Source: Salvator merianae (taxonomy: Eukaryota > Chordata > Lepidosauria > Squamata > Teiidae). Taken from it: a stretch of DNA of 64,000 nucleotides. The notes below the pieces were generated by a model. It ran no database searches, was not told the origin of the DNA, and saw only the letters and a program-made list of their open reading frames with translations. The position numbers were made by a program, and so were the translations under genes. Numbering within the stretch: position 1 is the stretch's first letter; each line of letters opens with the position of its first letter. This document shows, one piece after another, positions 48,552-58,681 of this stretch. The stretch is taken from NCBI GenBank assembly GCA_003586115.2, contig QVOM02000025.1, positions 46,852,706-46,916,705 of the forward strand, read 5' to 3'.

Positions 48552-50573
48552 TGGTGTGGGAAAGCAGGGTCCTTACTAGTCCTCTTGGAGCACTCACATT
48601 CAGATGCAGCAGAGCTGGTTGCATTCAGAATTTTCCCACCTGTCAGAAAGCAAGTGCAAGTAGCAACAGCCCTCAACTGATCCTACCCTTTACTTTCAAG
48701 TTCTCCAGCAACAATATGATTCACCCACAGCCATTTTGGTTTTCTTAAAACTTTGCTGTCTGTTTGCAAACAATTTTGGTGATCTAGCCTGTATAAGTAT
48801 GTGAAACTCTGTATCTGATCCTGCTTCATGCAAAGTCTGAAGGGCTGTAGAACCCTTTTCACTACCTGATTGCCTTGGTAAGTGATTTCTAAATGAATTC
48901 ATTATTGGCCTACTACTCTCTTCAGGATATATTATGATTAAAAAGTATTGTAGCATTTCATAATAATTCCATGCAAATATGTTATTTAGCTCACACAATA
49001 CATAATATATGGCTCTTGGCTGTGCTATTATGTTTCCATAAATATAATTACTTTAGGAAAAGTAAATATAAGGACTTAATTTATGCTTAACATTTAAGAA
49101 ATTCAACATAACAATCAAACTGCATTAGAAAAATAGTAAAAATCTATAACTTTTATGCCATCATGCACAATGTATAAATGTATAAAGCCAAATACGATTT
49201 TTAATAGGAAAAAGAATTTTCCTTCTATTGGTAATTCCACAGTACTAGAACAAGCTTAAGCACTTTACACTGACATTGCAAATTATTATCTCTTGAAAAC
49301 CAGGTAACAGTCATCCAGATGTTGCTGGAGTATAGCACCATTAAATTCTAATGATTCTGGCCAATGACAAGTAATGATAAGAGTTCAGAACCATCTGGGT
49401 GTTCTTAGTTCTGTTATCATTGTTTGAAAGGAAGTGATCAAACACTATATTCAATTCATTCCAATTTTGATGTCCTTCAGCTGAGCCTGCCAAAAAGCGA
49501 GCTCCTGACTCAGGACTGGGGTGCATTCTTGAAGGTACATCTTTTGGCATCAACCTAGCCTCCAGATACCATCCCAATGAGGATGCCTCTGTCCACAGTC
49601 TTTCTGGAGCCCCCCATGACAATTCTGTGGTCTCCAGGTGTAATTGTGTGGAATTTCCACCCTGCTGTCCCCCTTGTTCTCCTCCATTGTTCCCTGTAAT
49701 GAATGGTTCACTGAGCACTTCTTTGAACTATTTGAAGTTCAATCTGTATATGTAACGGATCCAAGCCAGTTCATACTTATCTCTGTTAGCTGCCTGCACT
49801 GTGCAGATAGGCAATTTTCTGGGAGGCACAGTTTTCCAGAGACCAGTCTGGAATGTAGATGCTGTAGTCCCTGGCAACATCTAGCCTTGTCTCTTGTGAC
49901 TGAGCAGACACTGCCTAGTACTGCCCTTTCTTCTGTATTGTTCTTGAGAATCCTCTGACCATGAAGTACCATCCCAAACACTCCTGAAGCATCTCTTCAG
50001 GTATTTTGGTCTCTGCTCCCCTTTAATTGGCAGGTGTAGCAGGGGATGGCTCAAAACAATGGCTAGTCATGTCCACTGCAGATGGATTAGATGACCCATA
50101 AAAATATATATAAATTATATCTACAACTGAATCTGTCTTCCTCAATTACTATGCACACTCTGTTTGACACTAAATAGTCTGATTGGGATAAACACCTCGG
50201 CAGACAAATACTGCAGCAGTTACAGAAATTATTTGTGAGAATGCCACTGAAATGAATGGGAGTCAAATCACTGTGGTGCTGTTAGAATCTTGCAGGTACT
50301 TCCTTTTGTGTTCTCCTGGGCATGTTCTATCTTGTGTTTTGTTCTGGAAACACTAGAAATCTTTTCTTACATTCAGATCATCTATTAAGTACACAGTTTG
50401 CACTTATAGAATGTATGAAATAAAGAACACTTTGGGGGGACAGGAGAAGATTACACTTCTACATTTCATGGAATTACTAATCAGCCAAAGGAATTCCAGT
50501 TACACAATTCTGCTTACAGGCTGAACAATAAGAACAGTATTTTCAGTAATATTATATATATAGATATATAGAT
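48552..50573. other. unassigned sequence
   Basis: About 2 kb. A 125-residue minus frame at 49341-49718 and plus frames at 49644-49958 are longer than average, but no family is recognised. They could be a decayed retroelement coding region. Confidence 0.35.
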
Positions 50574-50579
50574 CTATAG

Positions 50580-50635
<56 letters not shown>
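50574..50635 (+). repeat. (CA)n(TA)n compound microsatellite
   Basis: About 16 CA units run into about 10 TA units, preceded by degenerate TATA/GATA sequence from 50553. Confidence 0.95.
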
Positions 50636-51200
50636 GAATGAAATATTCTAAACTGGAACTTTTTAATCATATTCATTTTAAAGCACAGTTATGGAACTGT
50701 AATGAGTAGTTTGTTGGGTCTTCATTCTCAGGGAAAGAAACTGAATGACAAATCTGTGAGCATCATAGATAAAGAGCAGCATAGCTGCCCCATTCATTTG
50801 CAGCAGAATGTCCCACCCTAGATTGAAAATTCTTAGAATTGTCCTCTGCTGTGCTAGGGCCTTTATGCATTTTCAATGGCAAAGGTTCCAAGCAGATTGC
50901 AGGAATGAGTAATCTGCACCGTGATCCACCTCAGCTGTCCTTGTGGTGGACAGAGGTGCTTCGAGCCTCACCTACTGTGGACAGCTTCAGAGCTGTCCAC
51001 AAGCTCTTCTGTGGTGTAAGGAATAGTGCATCTGTACCCTTGCAGTGTTGTGAGTGAGAAGCATTAAGGTTTGGGCCTTCAGGATTTGATGGTCCGAACC
51101 TCAAAAGTTCACCCTGCCCTTGTGTACTGGATGTCCCCTCACCGAATTATGTTGAGGGATGCGTGGTACATCTGACATCAGTAATCCCAACATAACAAAT

Positions 51201-51339
51201 AGAAGAAGAAGAAGAAGAAGAAGAAGAAGAAGAAGAAGAAGAAGAAGAAGAAGAAGAAGAAGAAGAAGAAGAAGAAGAAGAAGAAGAAGAAGAAGAAGAA
51301 GAAGAAGAAGAAGAAGAAGAAGAAGAAGAAGAAGAAGAA
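51201..51339 (+). repeat. (GAA)n tract, about 46 units
   Basis: 139 bp of uninterrupted AGA/GAA triplets on the plus strand, forming the 3' tail of SINE copy 2. It accounts for the apparent poly-arginine and poly-leucine frames here. Long pure GAA runs can form triplex structures and are unstable in other genomes. Confidence 0.95.
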
Positions 51340-51620
51340 CTTGGTTTTTATACCCTGCTTTTCTCGGCCGAAGCTGACTCAAAGCAGCTTACAAGGTTAT
51401 TTTTCGCCCGAAGGCTTACATCTGTCTATCTTCCGCATCACACAATGTGATGCTCCCTATTTATCTACTTGCAATTACTTGCTTTCGAACAGCTAGGTTG
51501 GCTGGAGCTAGAGGTCAGTAGAGGGCGCTCATCCCCTTTACATGGCAGACAGGGGCCTTGAACTCCGATCCTCCTATTGAAAGATCAGTGTCTTAGCCTT
51601 CTGCGCCACAGTGCCTCTAC
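51201..51620 (-). mobile_element. tRNA-derived SINE copy 2 with (GAA)46 tail
   Basis: On the minus strand it starts GTAGAGGCACTGTGGCGCAG. The A-box-like TGGCGCAGAAGG and B-box-like GAGTTCAAGGCC (about 51555-51567) mark a tRNA-derived head for RNA polymerase III. The body has GAGGGCGCTCATCCCC near 51525. The 3' part has TTGTAAGCTGCTTTGAG, CGGCCGAGAAAAGC and TATAAAAACCAAG, then the triplet tail. It shares the TTGTAAGCTGC and GGGTATAA boxes with the L2 at 44.9 kb, its likely mobilising partner. Very similar to copy 3, so young. Confidence 0.9.
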
Positions 51621-51770
51621 GAGGGCTGTCGTCTGCACTGTTAGAATAGCTGGACAGGATTGGGCCTGTTCCAGTGCCCAGTGTGCGGATGGCCCCAGGC
51701 AATCCTGAAGTGCAGTAGCCTGGAATGGTCTTTGGAGACCATTCCAGCCAGGTAAGTGTAGGACTGGCCC

Positions 51771-52818
51771 TAGTATGGTTAAATATTTAAGAAATATGGA
51801 ATTGTCCCCAACCTGAAGAAATCTAGTGTGGCTAAGCATTGTTATACCAGCCAGAACAAAAGAAGATTAATTTAATAATGCATTTTATCATTAAAATAAT
51901 TTGGACCTAATGGTAATCTATTATGGGAATCTTGCTGCTGATTTTTGTGAACCTACTGACTTTAATATTGCATAATAGTAGTCTCACTCAAGCAATTTTC
52001 ATTTGAAATGAAGCTGAAACAACTGAAGATATATTGAAAAGAAACAAATATGGGGTGGTGGAGATTTTTGGTGTTTATTATTTTTTTTATCCACACAAAC
52101 ACAGATACAAGCATAATTACCTAAATGAAGGGATAATGATACAGCACAGTTGTTCTTAAATAAAATGTTGGTTTTTCAGCTTTTCTGTGGATGTAAAAAA
52201 GATTATTTGGGAATGAACCTGCAAGTGTCACAATGACTCTTACATTTCATTATAACCTTATGCAGGGCTTTGTAAATTAACTCCTAAATGCTCATCTCAT
52301 TCTGCTGATTGCTCCCACCTGAAGTCATAAACCTCTGCATGATAGGATAATAACAATTTCTACAGCACTGTAGAGACATGCTGATATTGTTCTGAGGGAA
52401 CTGCAGCACAGCAAATGTACAAAGTGAGTCTCTTATGTATTCTGTAGACTGTAATAATGCTGCTAATGATGCTGCTGATTTTATTTAGTGTGCATTATGA
52501 GACTCAGCAATAAATAATTGAAAAATAAATAGAAAATTAATCAAGCCTTTAAAATATAGATGAAACAAGTAAAACCTAACTTTTTTTCTGAATTTCCCAG
52601 GGTACAAAGCTTTGTGAGATTGACTAAACCCTCGAGGTGTATGCCTGTATGCCTGCTCCTACAAGTTTCATTGCAGACTAAAGGTATCTTGGTGCAGGGG
52701 AAAGATGTGCCTCAAATTTAACTAATGGCTATATGCTTGATAAACCTAGCAGTGGAAGCGGGGTGGGGGGGAAGCCTCTGCAGCCTTGCTTGTATGTAAG
52801 TTAAAATGAAGATGGTTT
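51771..52818. other. unassigned, possibly conserved noncoding
   Basis: No gene. 52200-52560 is non-repetitive AT-rich DNA with AATAAATAATTGAAAAATAA-type motifs and resembles regulatory DNA in texture only. Confidence 0.35.
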
Positions 52819-52835
52819 GGTCCTTTCTGCACTTG

Positions 52836-53160
52836 AAGAAGAAGAAGATGAAGATGAAGATGAAGATGAAGATGAAGAACTTGGTTTTTATAACCCGCTT
52901 TTCTCGGCCGAAGCTGACTCAAAGCAGCTTACAAGGTTATTTTTTGCCCGAAGGCTTACATCTGTCTATCTTCCGCATCACACAATGTGATGCTCCCTAT
53001 TTATCTACTTGCAATTACTTGCTTTCGAGCAGCTAGGTTGGCTGGAGATAGAGGCCAGTAGAGGGTGCTCATCCCCTCTACACGGCAGATAGGAGCCTTG
53101 AACTCCGATCCTCCTATTGAAAGATCAGTGCCTTAGCCTTCTGTGCCACCGTGCCTCTGT
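52836..53160 (-). mobile_element. tRNA-derived SINE copy 3 with GAA/GAT tail
   Basis: Nearly identical to copy 2 along its length, with scattered substitutions. The minus-strand A-box-like GGTGGCACAGAAGG is near 53139-53152, and GAGTTCAAGGC lies near 53095-53105. The 3' tail is a mix of GAA and GAT triplets (52836-52878). It sits inside family C copy 6 and so is younger than that MITE. Confidence 0.9.
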
Positions 53161-53202
53161 ACAGTTATATCCTTATTATATCCTATATAGCCTTATTGCT
53201 GG

Positions 53203-53322
53203 TTATATCCCGGAATAGGCACCTGCCATCCACATGCTAGTGCAAACTATAAAAGGTCTTGCCCAGGGCCTACCATAGTCTGCACTAGCATGCAGATGGC
53301 AGGTCTCTATTCTGAGATATAA
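53203..53322. repeat. inverted repeat (hairpin) inside MITE
   Basis: The left arm 53203-53244 (TTATATCCC...GCTAGTGCA) pairs with the right arm 53281-53322 (TGCACTAGC...GAGATATAA) over 42 bp with a few mismatches and a 36-bp loop. Confidence 0.85.
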
Positions 53323-53560
53323 TATGGAATAAGTCCAAGTGCAGAAAGGCCCAGTGTCTTTTAAAACTGTTCTGAAATATCACAGTTGGAAAACAGAGAA
53401 TTACCCAGTTCTTCCTGCTATCACTGTTAATGAATCAAATCTAATGTTATCCCACTATGGTTCAGCAGTGGAAATGAGAACAAGATGGAATACATTCATG
53501 ATACATAAGAGGCGTATGGATCAATCAGCAAGAGATGTTGGAGCATTTGAGATACACAAA

Positions 53561-53949
53561 GGGCCTGTTCGCACTTACCTTCTATTGAGCATGGAGATGC
53601 TCACTAGTGAAGTTTGTCCTCATTTTGCAGAGACCCTAATAATCAGGAGCCTCTACAGATGCTCCCAATCACTACTAGCTCTGGACAACAAAATTGCTGG
53701 ACTGTTCCTGGTATGCAACATTCACACCTACTTCTGGGTACAAACGCTGCAGGCCTCAGCATGGCACAGTTGTGCACTGCATCCGTGGTCGCCAAGGCAG
53801 CAGCCACATATTTCTGCAGCTGCTGTCAAGTTGGGCGGTCAACATTTGCACTGTGAGTGTAGCCCATTTCTAGGCTGTTCCAGCCTTTGCAGTTCAGATG
53901 GCTGCCACACCGTGAGGACTGTTCCACCATGGAAAGTGTGAAAAGGTCC
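53561..53949 (+). mobile_element. MITE family B copy 5 (389 bp)
   Basis: Ends GGGCCTGTTCGCACTTACC and AAGTGTGAAAAGGTCC are inverted, with AAA on both sides (3-bp duplication). The interior matches copy 3 (CTCACTAGTGAAGT, CTACTTCTGGGT, CCATGGAAAG). The 200-residue frame from 53339 simply runs through it and is not a gene. Confidence 0.8.
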
Positions 53950-54673
53950 AAAGTGTGGCATAACAGAATAATAATGGGGAAATATGAATACAGCTTATTT
54001 TTGCCCCAGAGTGTCAAGGAAGGAAAGGTTATAGAAAAAGTTCTGACTGAGTCCCATTTTGTTGTTTTTGGCAGGATCCACATGGTGCCTTTATGGCACC
54101 TTAAATGTGCAGTAAGAACACAGTGTCTACAAGACATTGCCCCTTGGTTGTGCATTCAATGCAGAGTTAGATCACAGTGTCTGCATGGATGCAGCTCTCT
54201 ACCCTCACCATGCCACCACAAGCACCATTATGATACTTCTACTGCAGACATTTTGAAGAGCTCTCAGAGTTCTTCAAACAGCTCTCTGAAGTGCTGTCTG
54301 AAGAAACCTACTGGTCCCCTTAGTCATCTTTGTGTATTGGGCATTTTCTTGTATTTGAACTCCTTCTGCCTTCAGATTCAAAGCTAGGAACTCTCCTGCT
54401 TCAGTGCTGAGGGCAGGGGCATCCATTCTCGCTGCTGTCACAATTACAGTGAAGGAGTCCCAGGCAGTCATTTTGACAGGAGGAGAAGAAGGCTTCCTCC
54501 CCTCCTGTGACAGGACTGGCTGTGGTTTCAAAATTAGTGGTGGAGGTTGCCTCTCCCTTCCTCTCTTTGAAGTGTACACTTACTACATGCCTCAGTGTTC
54601 TGGATTAAACCTTGCTAGCATGATCTTGAGGTCTACTGGTGATCCAGATCAGAAATGTTCTGGTGGACACTTA
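53950..54673. other. unassigned sequence
   Basis: No gene. The frames at 53887-54387 and 54274-54579 lack family signatures. Confidence 0.4.
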
Positions 54674-55249
54674 GGGCCTTTTCGCACTGAGCTCCGTATT
54701 CCGTTCCCAGTAGTTGGCTTCGGACCGGAGGGGTTGGAGAACGCTGGCTGCCATTTGCACTCCCAGCCAGAGGAACGGACCCGAAGCTGACCAGCAGAGG
54801 GAACAGTGTGAATGGCATCCGCTAGTTCGGTACCGCACTCTGTACCATCGAGCTCCACTTTGTAACCAGAGGGCTCCTTACGGAGCCGGCTTCTTAACAG
54901 TAGCTAGGCTGCCATGCCCAAAGGGCTATCCCAGGCATGAAGCAGCGGACCGGGGTATGCAGCATTGGACCGGGTATGAAGCTTCGTACAATCAATGCGC
55001 AGCCGGGCCAGCCACACCTGGCCGCCATTTTAAATGCAGACGGGAGTGCAAAAGCACCGTGCCCGATCTTCGCTCCATCACGCAGGTCGGAATGAAGACA
55101 AACTTTTACTTGTCTAGCCTTACCCAGCATTGGGTTCAGTTCGGGTACAATGTGGTTCGGATCGGGTGAGGTGCACGCCCGCGGCAGTGCGAAAGCTCCA
55201 TTCCAGCGAAAGGACAGGAATGTTCCACTCGCTAAGTGCGAAAAGTCCC
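54674..55249 (+). mobile_element. MITE family A copy 4 (Harbinger-like, 576 bp)
   Basis: Ends GGGCCTTTTCGCACT and AGTGCGAAAAGTCCC, one mismatch apart, with TTA on both sides, the favoured 3-bp target of many PIF/Harbinger elements. Matches copy 2 throughout in the same orientation and near-equal length. Frames of up to 157 residues on both strands are by-products. Confidence 0.85.
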
Positions 55250-56180
55250 TTAGTCCTAAGTGGACAGAGCTGGGTACTAGTGATTGACATGGTCTCGTCT
55301 TCTCTGCACTAATGAGAAGAATGAAGGTCCTTAGTGCACTGGCTGATGTGGAAGACCCCAAGTGCAAAAAGACCCCAAGCTTCTTTCTACATTAATTTTT
55401 GAAACCAAATTTTGAGCACTTTCAAGAAAGGGCATTTAGGCAACTTTTTGTTCAGGCATGCAAACCCCACAAACTTTGAGGTGAAAACTGTCTGAAAAAA
55501 AGAAGTAGGGCCATGTCCAGATGGGGACAATTTAGCACTATATGATGTCGTTATGGTGGAATTGCCACATATATCTGTGGCAATTCCACCATAGCTACAC
55601 TATATCTCTCTCCCCCAAAAAAGTGTGATACCATCTTTCAGGAAAAACTGAAGGATGGCCCTATCAATGCTCTAGCCACCACACATCTGCAGGGGCTGAA
55701 AAAGATTCCTGTTCATGCACCGTGGTGGTGTCATACACATCTGGCTAATTTGAACTGGCAAAATACCCAGATATGCACATCCAACACACAAGTACCTCCT
55801 CTAAGCAGTTCTGGAGCTGTTTTTGTTGGGTGGCTGCGTTATCCCCTTTTGTAGCAGAGTCCGAAAGCAGCCTTTACCTGTGCCTTAACATCCAAAGCCA
55901 TCCTAGCTGTGATTCCTGGGAGCTGGAACTGAACAAATTTTGAAGGACCATGTTAAAACACTAAACAGAAAACTCACCTGTTGCAAAAGCCGATGTAGAC
56001 ATAAATAACCCTGTAAAGACAGTAAACAATTTAAAAAGTAAAAAAAGAAAAAAGAAAGGCACAAGTTCAGAGAACTTGTTGCCCTTGGCCACCATCCTCA
56101 AGGACTATGTTAGGACAAACTAGTAAACTGAAAAGTGAAAATGGACTTTAATACCTTTCCTAACTACTTACAAAGCAAAA

Positions 56181-56211
<31 letters not shown>

Positions 56212-56615
56212 CCCTTAGATCTTAAGGCACTACCAGTAGATGCAAAGAAAACTGGTAGATTCTCTTGTGCAGTTGAAAACTATATTGACTGTCAGACTGC
56301 ATTTATCAGGCTTTGTAAAACTTTGAAAGTACCTTTTTATATTGATATTTTAACATTTAGGAAACAAAGCATAAACAAAAACTGATTTCAAAGCAGCAAA
56401 AATTTGCATCTCAAAAACATATCATTTTGATGACTCACATGACTGTGTGCACTGCTGAACGAGATTAAAAACTCCAACTGCCTATTTTTGTAAGACAAAT
56501 GCAAGCCTTTGTTGTGTGTTCTACAATATTAAAAATTCATGACAAATAAAGACTGGAAGAATATGGAATAGTGAAGACTGGCCAATGTCACTGTGGTTAT
56601 TTGTTTTTCTAAAAA
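55250..56615. other. unassigned, with a sharp hairpin
   Basis: At 55551-55594 TATGGTGGAATTGCCACA pairs with TGTGGCAATTCCACCATA around a 6-base loop. It may be the core of a MITE bounded on the left near 55509 by GGGCCATGTCCAGATGGGG, but no right end was found. No gene. Confidence 0.4.
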
Positions 56616-56616
56616 C

Positions 56617-56690
<74 letters not shown>

Positions 56691-56722
56691 TTCCTTCCTT
56701 CCTTCCTTCCTTCCTTCCTTCT
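56616..56722 (+). repeat. (TTTC)n/(TTCC)n compound microsatellite
   Basis: About 18 TTTC units run into about 9 TTCC units, all pyrimidine on this strand for over 100 bp. Confidence 0.95.
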
Positions 56723-57620
56723 TTTCTTCTTTGGCTGTCAGAACAGTTCTCAAAGATGAGTAACTGTTTTCAGCCTTGCAATCCAGAAAGGAGGAGGAGG
56801 AGATGTAGAGAAAGGTAGGTTTCTTGCATTTTATATTTTAGAAGGTTGAGGAGGGGGAAGAGTGGATTGTTCTTAATACAATTTTAAAGCCAATGTTATG
56901 CACAGTAAATCTTAATTCCATTTAATTATAGTCTGTTCTTACAATAATTGGGGCTTTTGTTCTTGTCTCTGCAGTCTGATCCACAACCATTTTTTGCTGT
57001 CTTCCAGTCATCTGAAGGAGCTGGGCGGACAAATGCTTCCACAGCCATTCAGCTTCCAAGTTTTTTAGAATTACAATGAGGGCAACCTAACAATAAATCC
57101 CTTTAAAGTACTCTTAGGCTGCCATCATCATGAGAGTTGATTCCTGGCCACTGAGTAAATGCATGGGACAATCAGGAGTAGACTTGACAGCCAGAACTCC
57201 AGTCAGAATTACTATCAAGGATAAAAAAAAATATGTTGGGGGCTTCCATCTGATCCATGGCTGCAATTCTGGCTGCTTTTCCAGCTGCTGTGGACAGTGT
57301 TCTGTTCACTGCAGCATTCCTGCATTTCCTGAATGCCTATATCACACATTGACATCGCCAGGACAGCCACCTGTCACAGTGGCCTGAGAATCAGGGACCA
57401 TGGGGACAAAATTGGATTTACTTCCTCCTGCTTCTGTTCTTGCTCCTTCAAGTTAACATTAAAAACATAGACATTGTTGCCAGATGAATATGTAACATGT
57501 CTAATCTTTAGTATGTACAGTTAAGTTTTTATATACATGCTGGGACAGTATAGTAGTGAAACATTTTCTGTTCAGTTCTTAATTTATGGTCTTTAACCTT
57601 AGCAGGGAGATTGTATATAC
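56723..57620. other. unassigned sequence
   Basis: No gene or recognised repeat. Confidence 0.4.
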
Positions 57621-58004
57621 CAGGGATATGCCAAATGGCTGTTCATCCTTTGACAAATGACTGTAGATGCAGGAGTCTGTAAGAGCCTTTAACTCAGAGT
57701 CCCAGTTCTCTCTGAAAAGTCTACTTGGCTCCTGAGTAGGGAATTATGTGCAGGTAGTGAGGAATTTACCACTTTTATGCATTGTGGTCCAGTCAACATT
57801 TTAACCCTCTCCATATTGCATGCATGTGTGATGGCACTGCAGCCCTGCCCACAGAGAGAGCTAAAATGACCACCAGACCATGCTACATGAAAGAGATGAG
57901 TTTCTTACTCAGGAACTGTACAAACCTTTTAGAGAGAGGTGGAACTGTGGGTTAAAGGCCCTTATAGCTGTTTGTCCTTTGGCAGAGTGTTTCAAAACAT
58001 CCCT
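57621..58004. mobile_element. hAT-like hairpin MITE 4 (384 bp)
   Basis: CAGGGATATGCC at the left and CATCCCTA at the right are inverted ends. The similarity continues inward for over 100 bp per arm (GCCTTTAACTCAGAGTCCCAG against TGTGGGTTAAAGGC, with CTCTCT blocks). Flanks GTATATAC and GTATTCTC agree at 5 of 8 positions, a possible worn 8-bp duplication. Confidence 0.6.
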
Positions 58005-58358
58005 AGTATTCTCCCTGTGCGACAGGCATGGAGAAATATAGCAGTTCAGGATATATATTCATTACACAGTAAAAACACCTTCATCAGATCCTTACAGTGC
58101 TCATGTCCATTATGAGTAATGGAAACTGGCTTCAATTAACGTATCTTTGCTGCATAATAGAGATTGTTAAAAGGACACCTGCAACAGAAGTCTTTCAGGA
58201 ATATAGAGAAGCTTGAGTGATGAGTACCACAGAATAAAGCAATCCGGGTTATCAGATATGTAGAAATTTGAAGTAGAAGTCACCTTGCTGAGGGGAGCAG
58301 AAGAGAAATTGCAAACTATGAAAATTCTCCATCAGCTCCCAGCAGTGGCCTGAGTGAA
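58005..58358. other. unassigned sequence
   Basis: No gene or recognised repeat. Confidence 0.4.
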
Positions 58359-58681
58359 TGGCCATTTTTGCACTTACTATGCTAGCACAGACTAATTAGT
58401 CTATGCTAGTGTAGTACTTAACCATGCAGCATAGACACTGTCCACACTGTGTAACAAAAACAGGTCCTGACGTCACCTACCAGCATTCATGGTGTGAATA
58501 GCAGTAGCCATGTCCAATCCTCACCATGGCAGCATCCAGAAAGCATCCAGCTATTGCCATGGCGACCAGCAGCAGAACTGTGCACATGCGCAATCACTCA
58601 GTCAGGCCTGCCAGATTGCATAAGCCCGATTGGGCCTGAATGATGTCCAATCTGGCCTTGCAAGGCCCGATCAGGCATCTA

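Larger units (their letters stand above)
50857..51769 (+). mobile_element. MITE family C-type copy 5, carrying a SINE
   Basis: The left end GGGCCTTTATGCATTTTC and right end TAAGTGTAGGACTGGCC are imperfect inverses, with CTA on each side if the element ends at 51769. The internal GGACAGCTTCAGAGCTGTCC palindrome is at 50978-50998. A complete SINE with a long GAA tail occupies 51201-51620, leaving about 490 bp of MITE. Confidence 0.55.
52819..53352 (+). mobile_element. MITE family C copy 6, carrying a SINE
   Basis: GGTCCTTTCTGCACTTG at the left and CAAGTGCAGAAAGGCCC at the right are inverted over 17 bp with one change. SINE copy 3 lies just inside the left end (52836-53160). The rest contains a strong hairpin at 53203-53322. 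Flanks TTT and AGT do not match, so the duplication is not confirmed. Confidence 0.65.

Noticed and set aside
51101..51382. Long poly-leucine and poly-arginine open frames
   Set aside because: They are translations of the (GAA)n SINE tail and change with frame; there is no protein signal outside the repeat.
51555..51620. Possible tRNA gene
   Set aside because: The A- and B-box-like motifs belong to the head of a SINE present in three copies; no complete cloverleaf was seen.
53339..53941. 200-residue plus-strand open frame
   Set aside because: It starts in the end of one MITE, crosses unassigned DNA and runs through a family B MITE; no protein family is recognised.
54894..55367. 157-residue minus-strand frame
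   Set aside because: Lies across the family A MITE at 54674-55249; the equivalent frame is not kept in copy 2.
56529..56818. Open frames rich in KERKKERK or SFLSFFLS
   Set aside because: Products of the (TTTC)n/(TTCC)n microsatellite.
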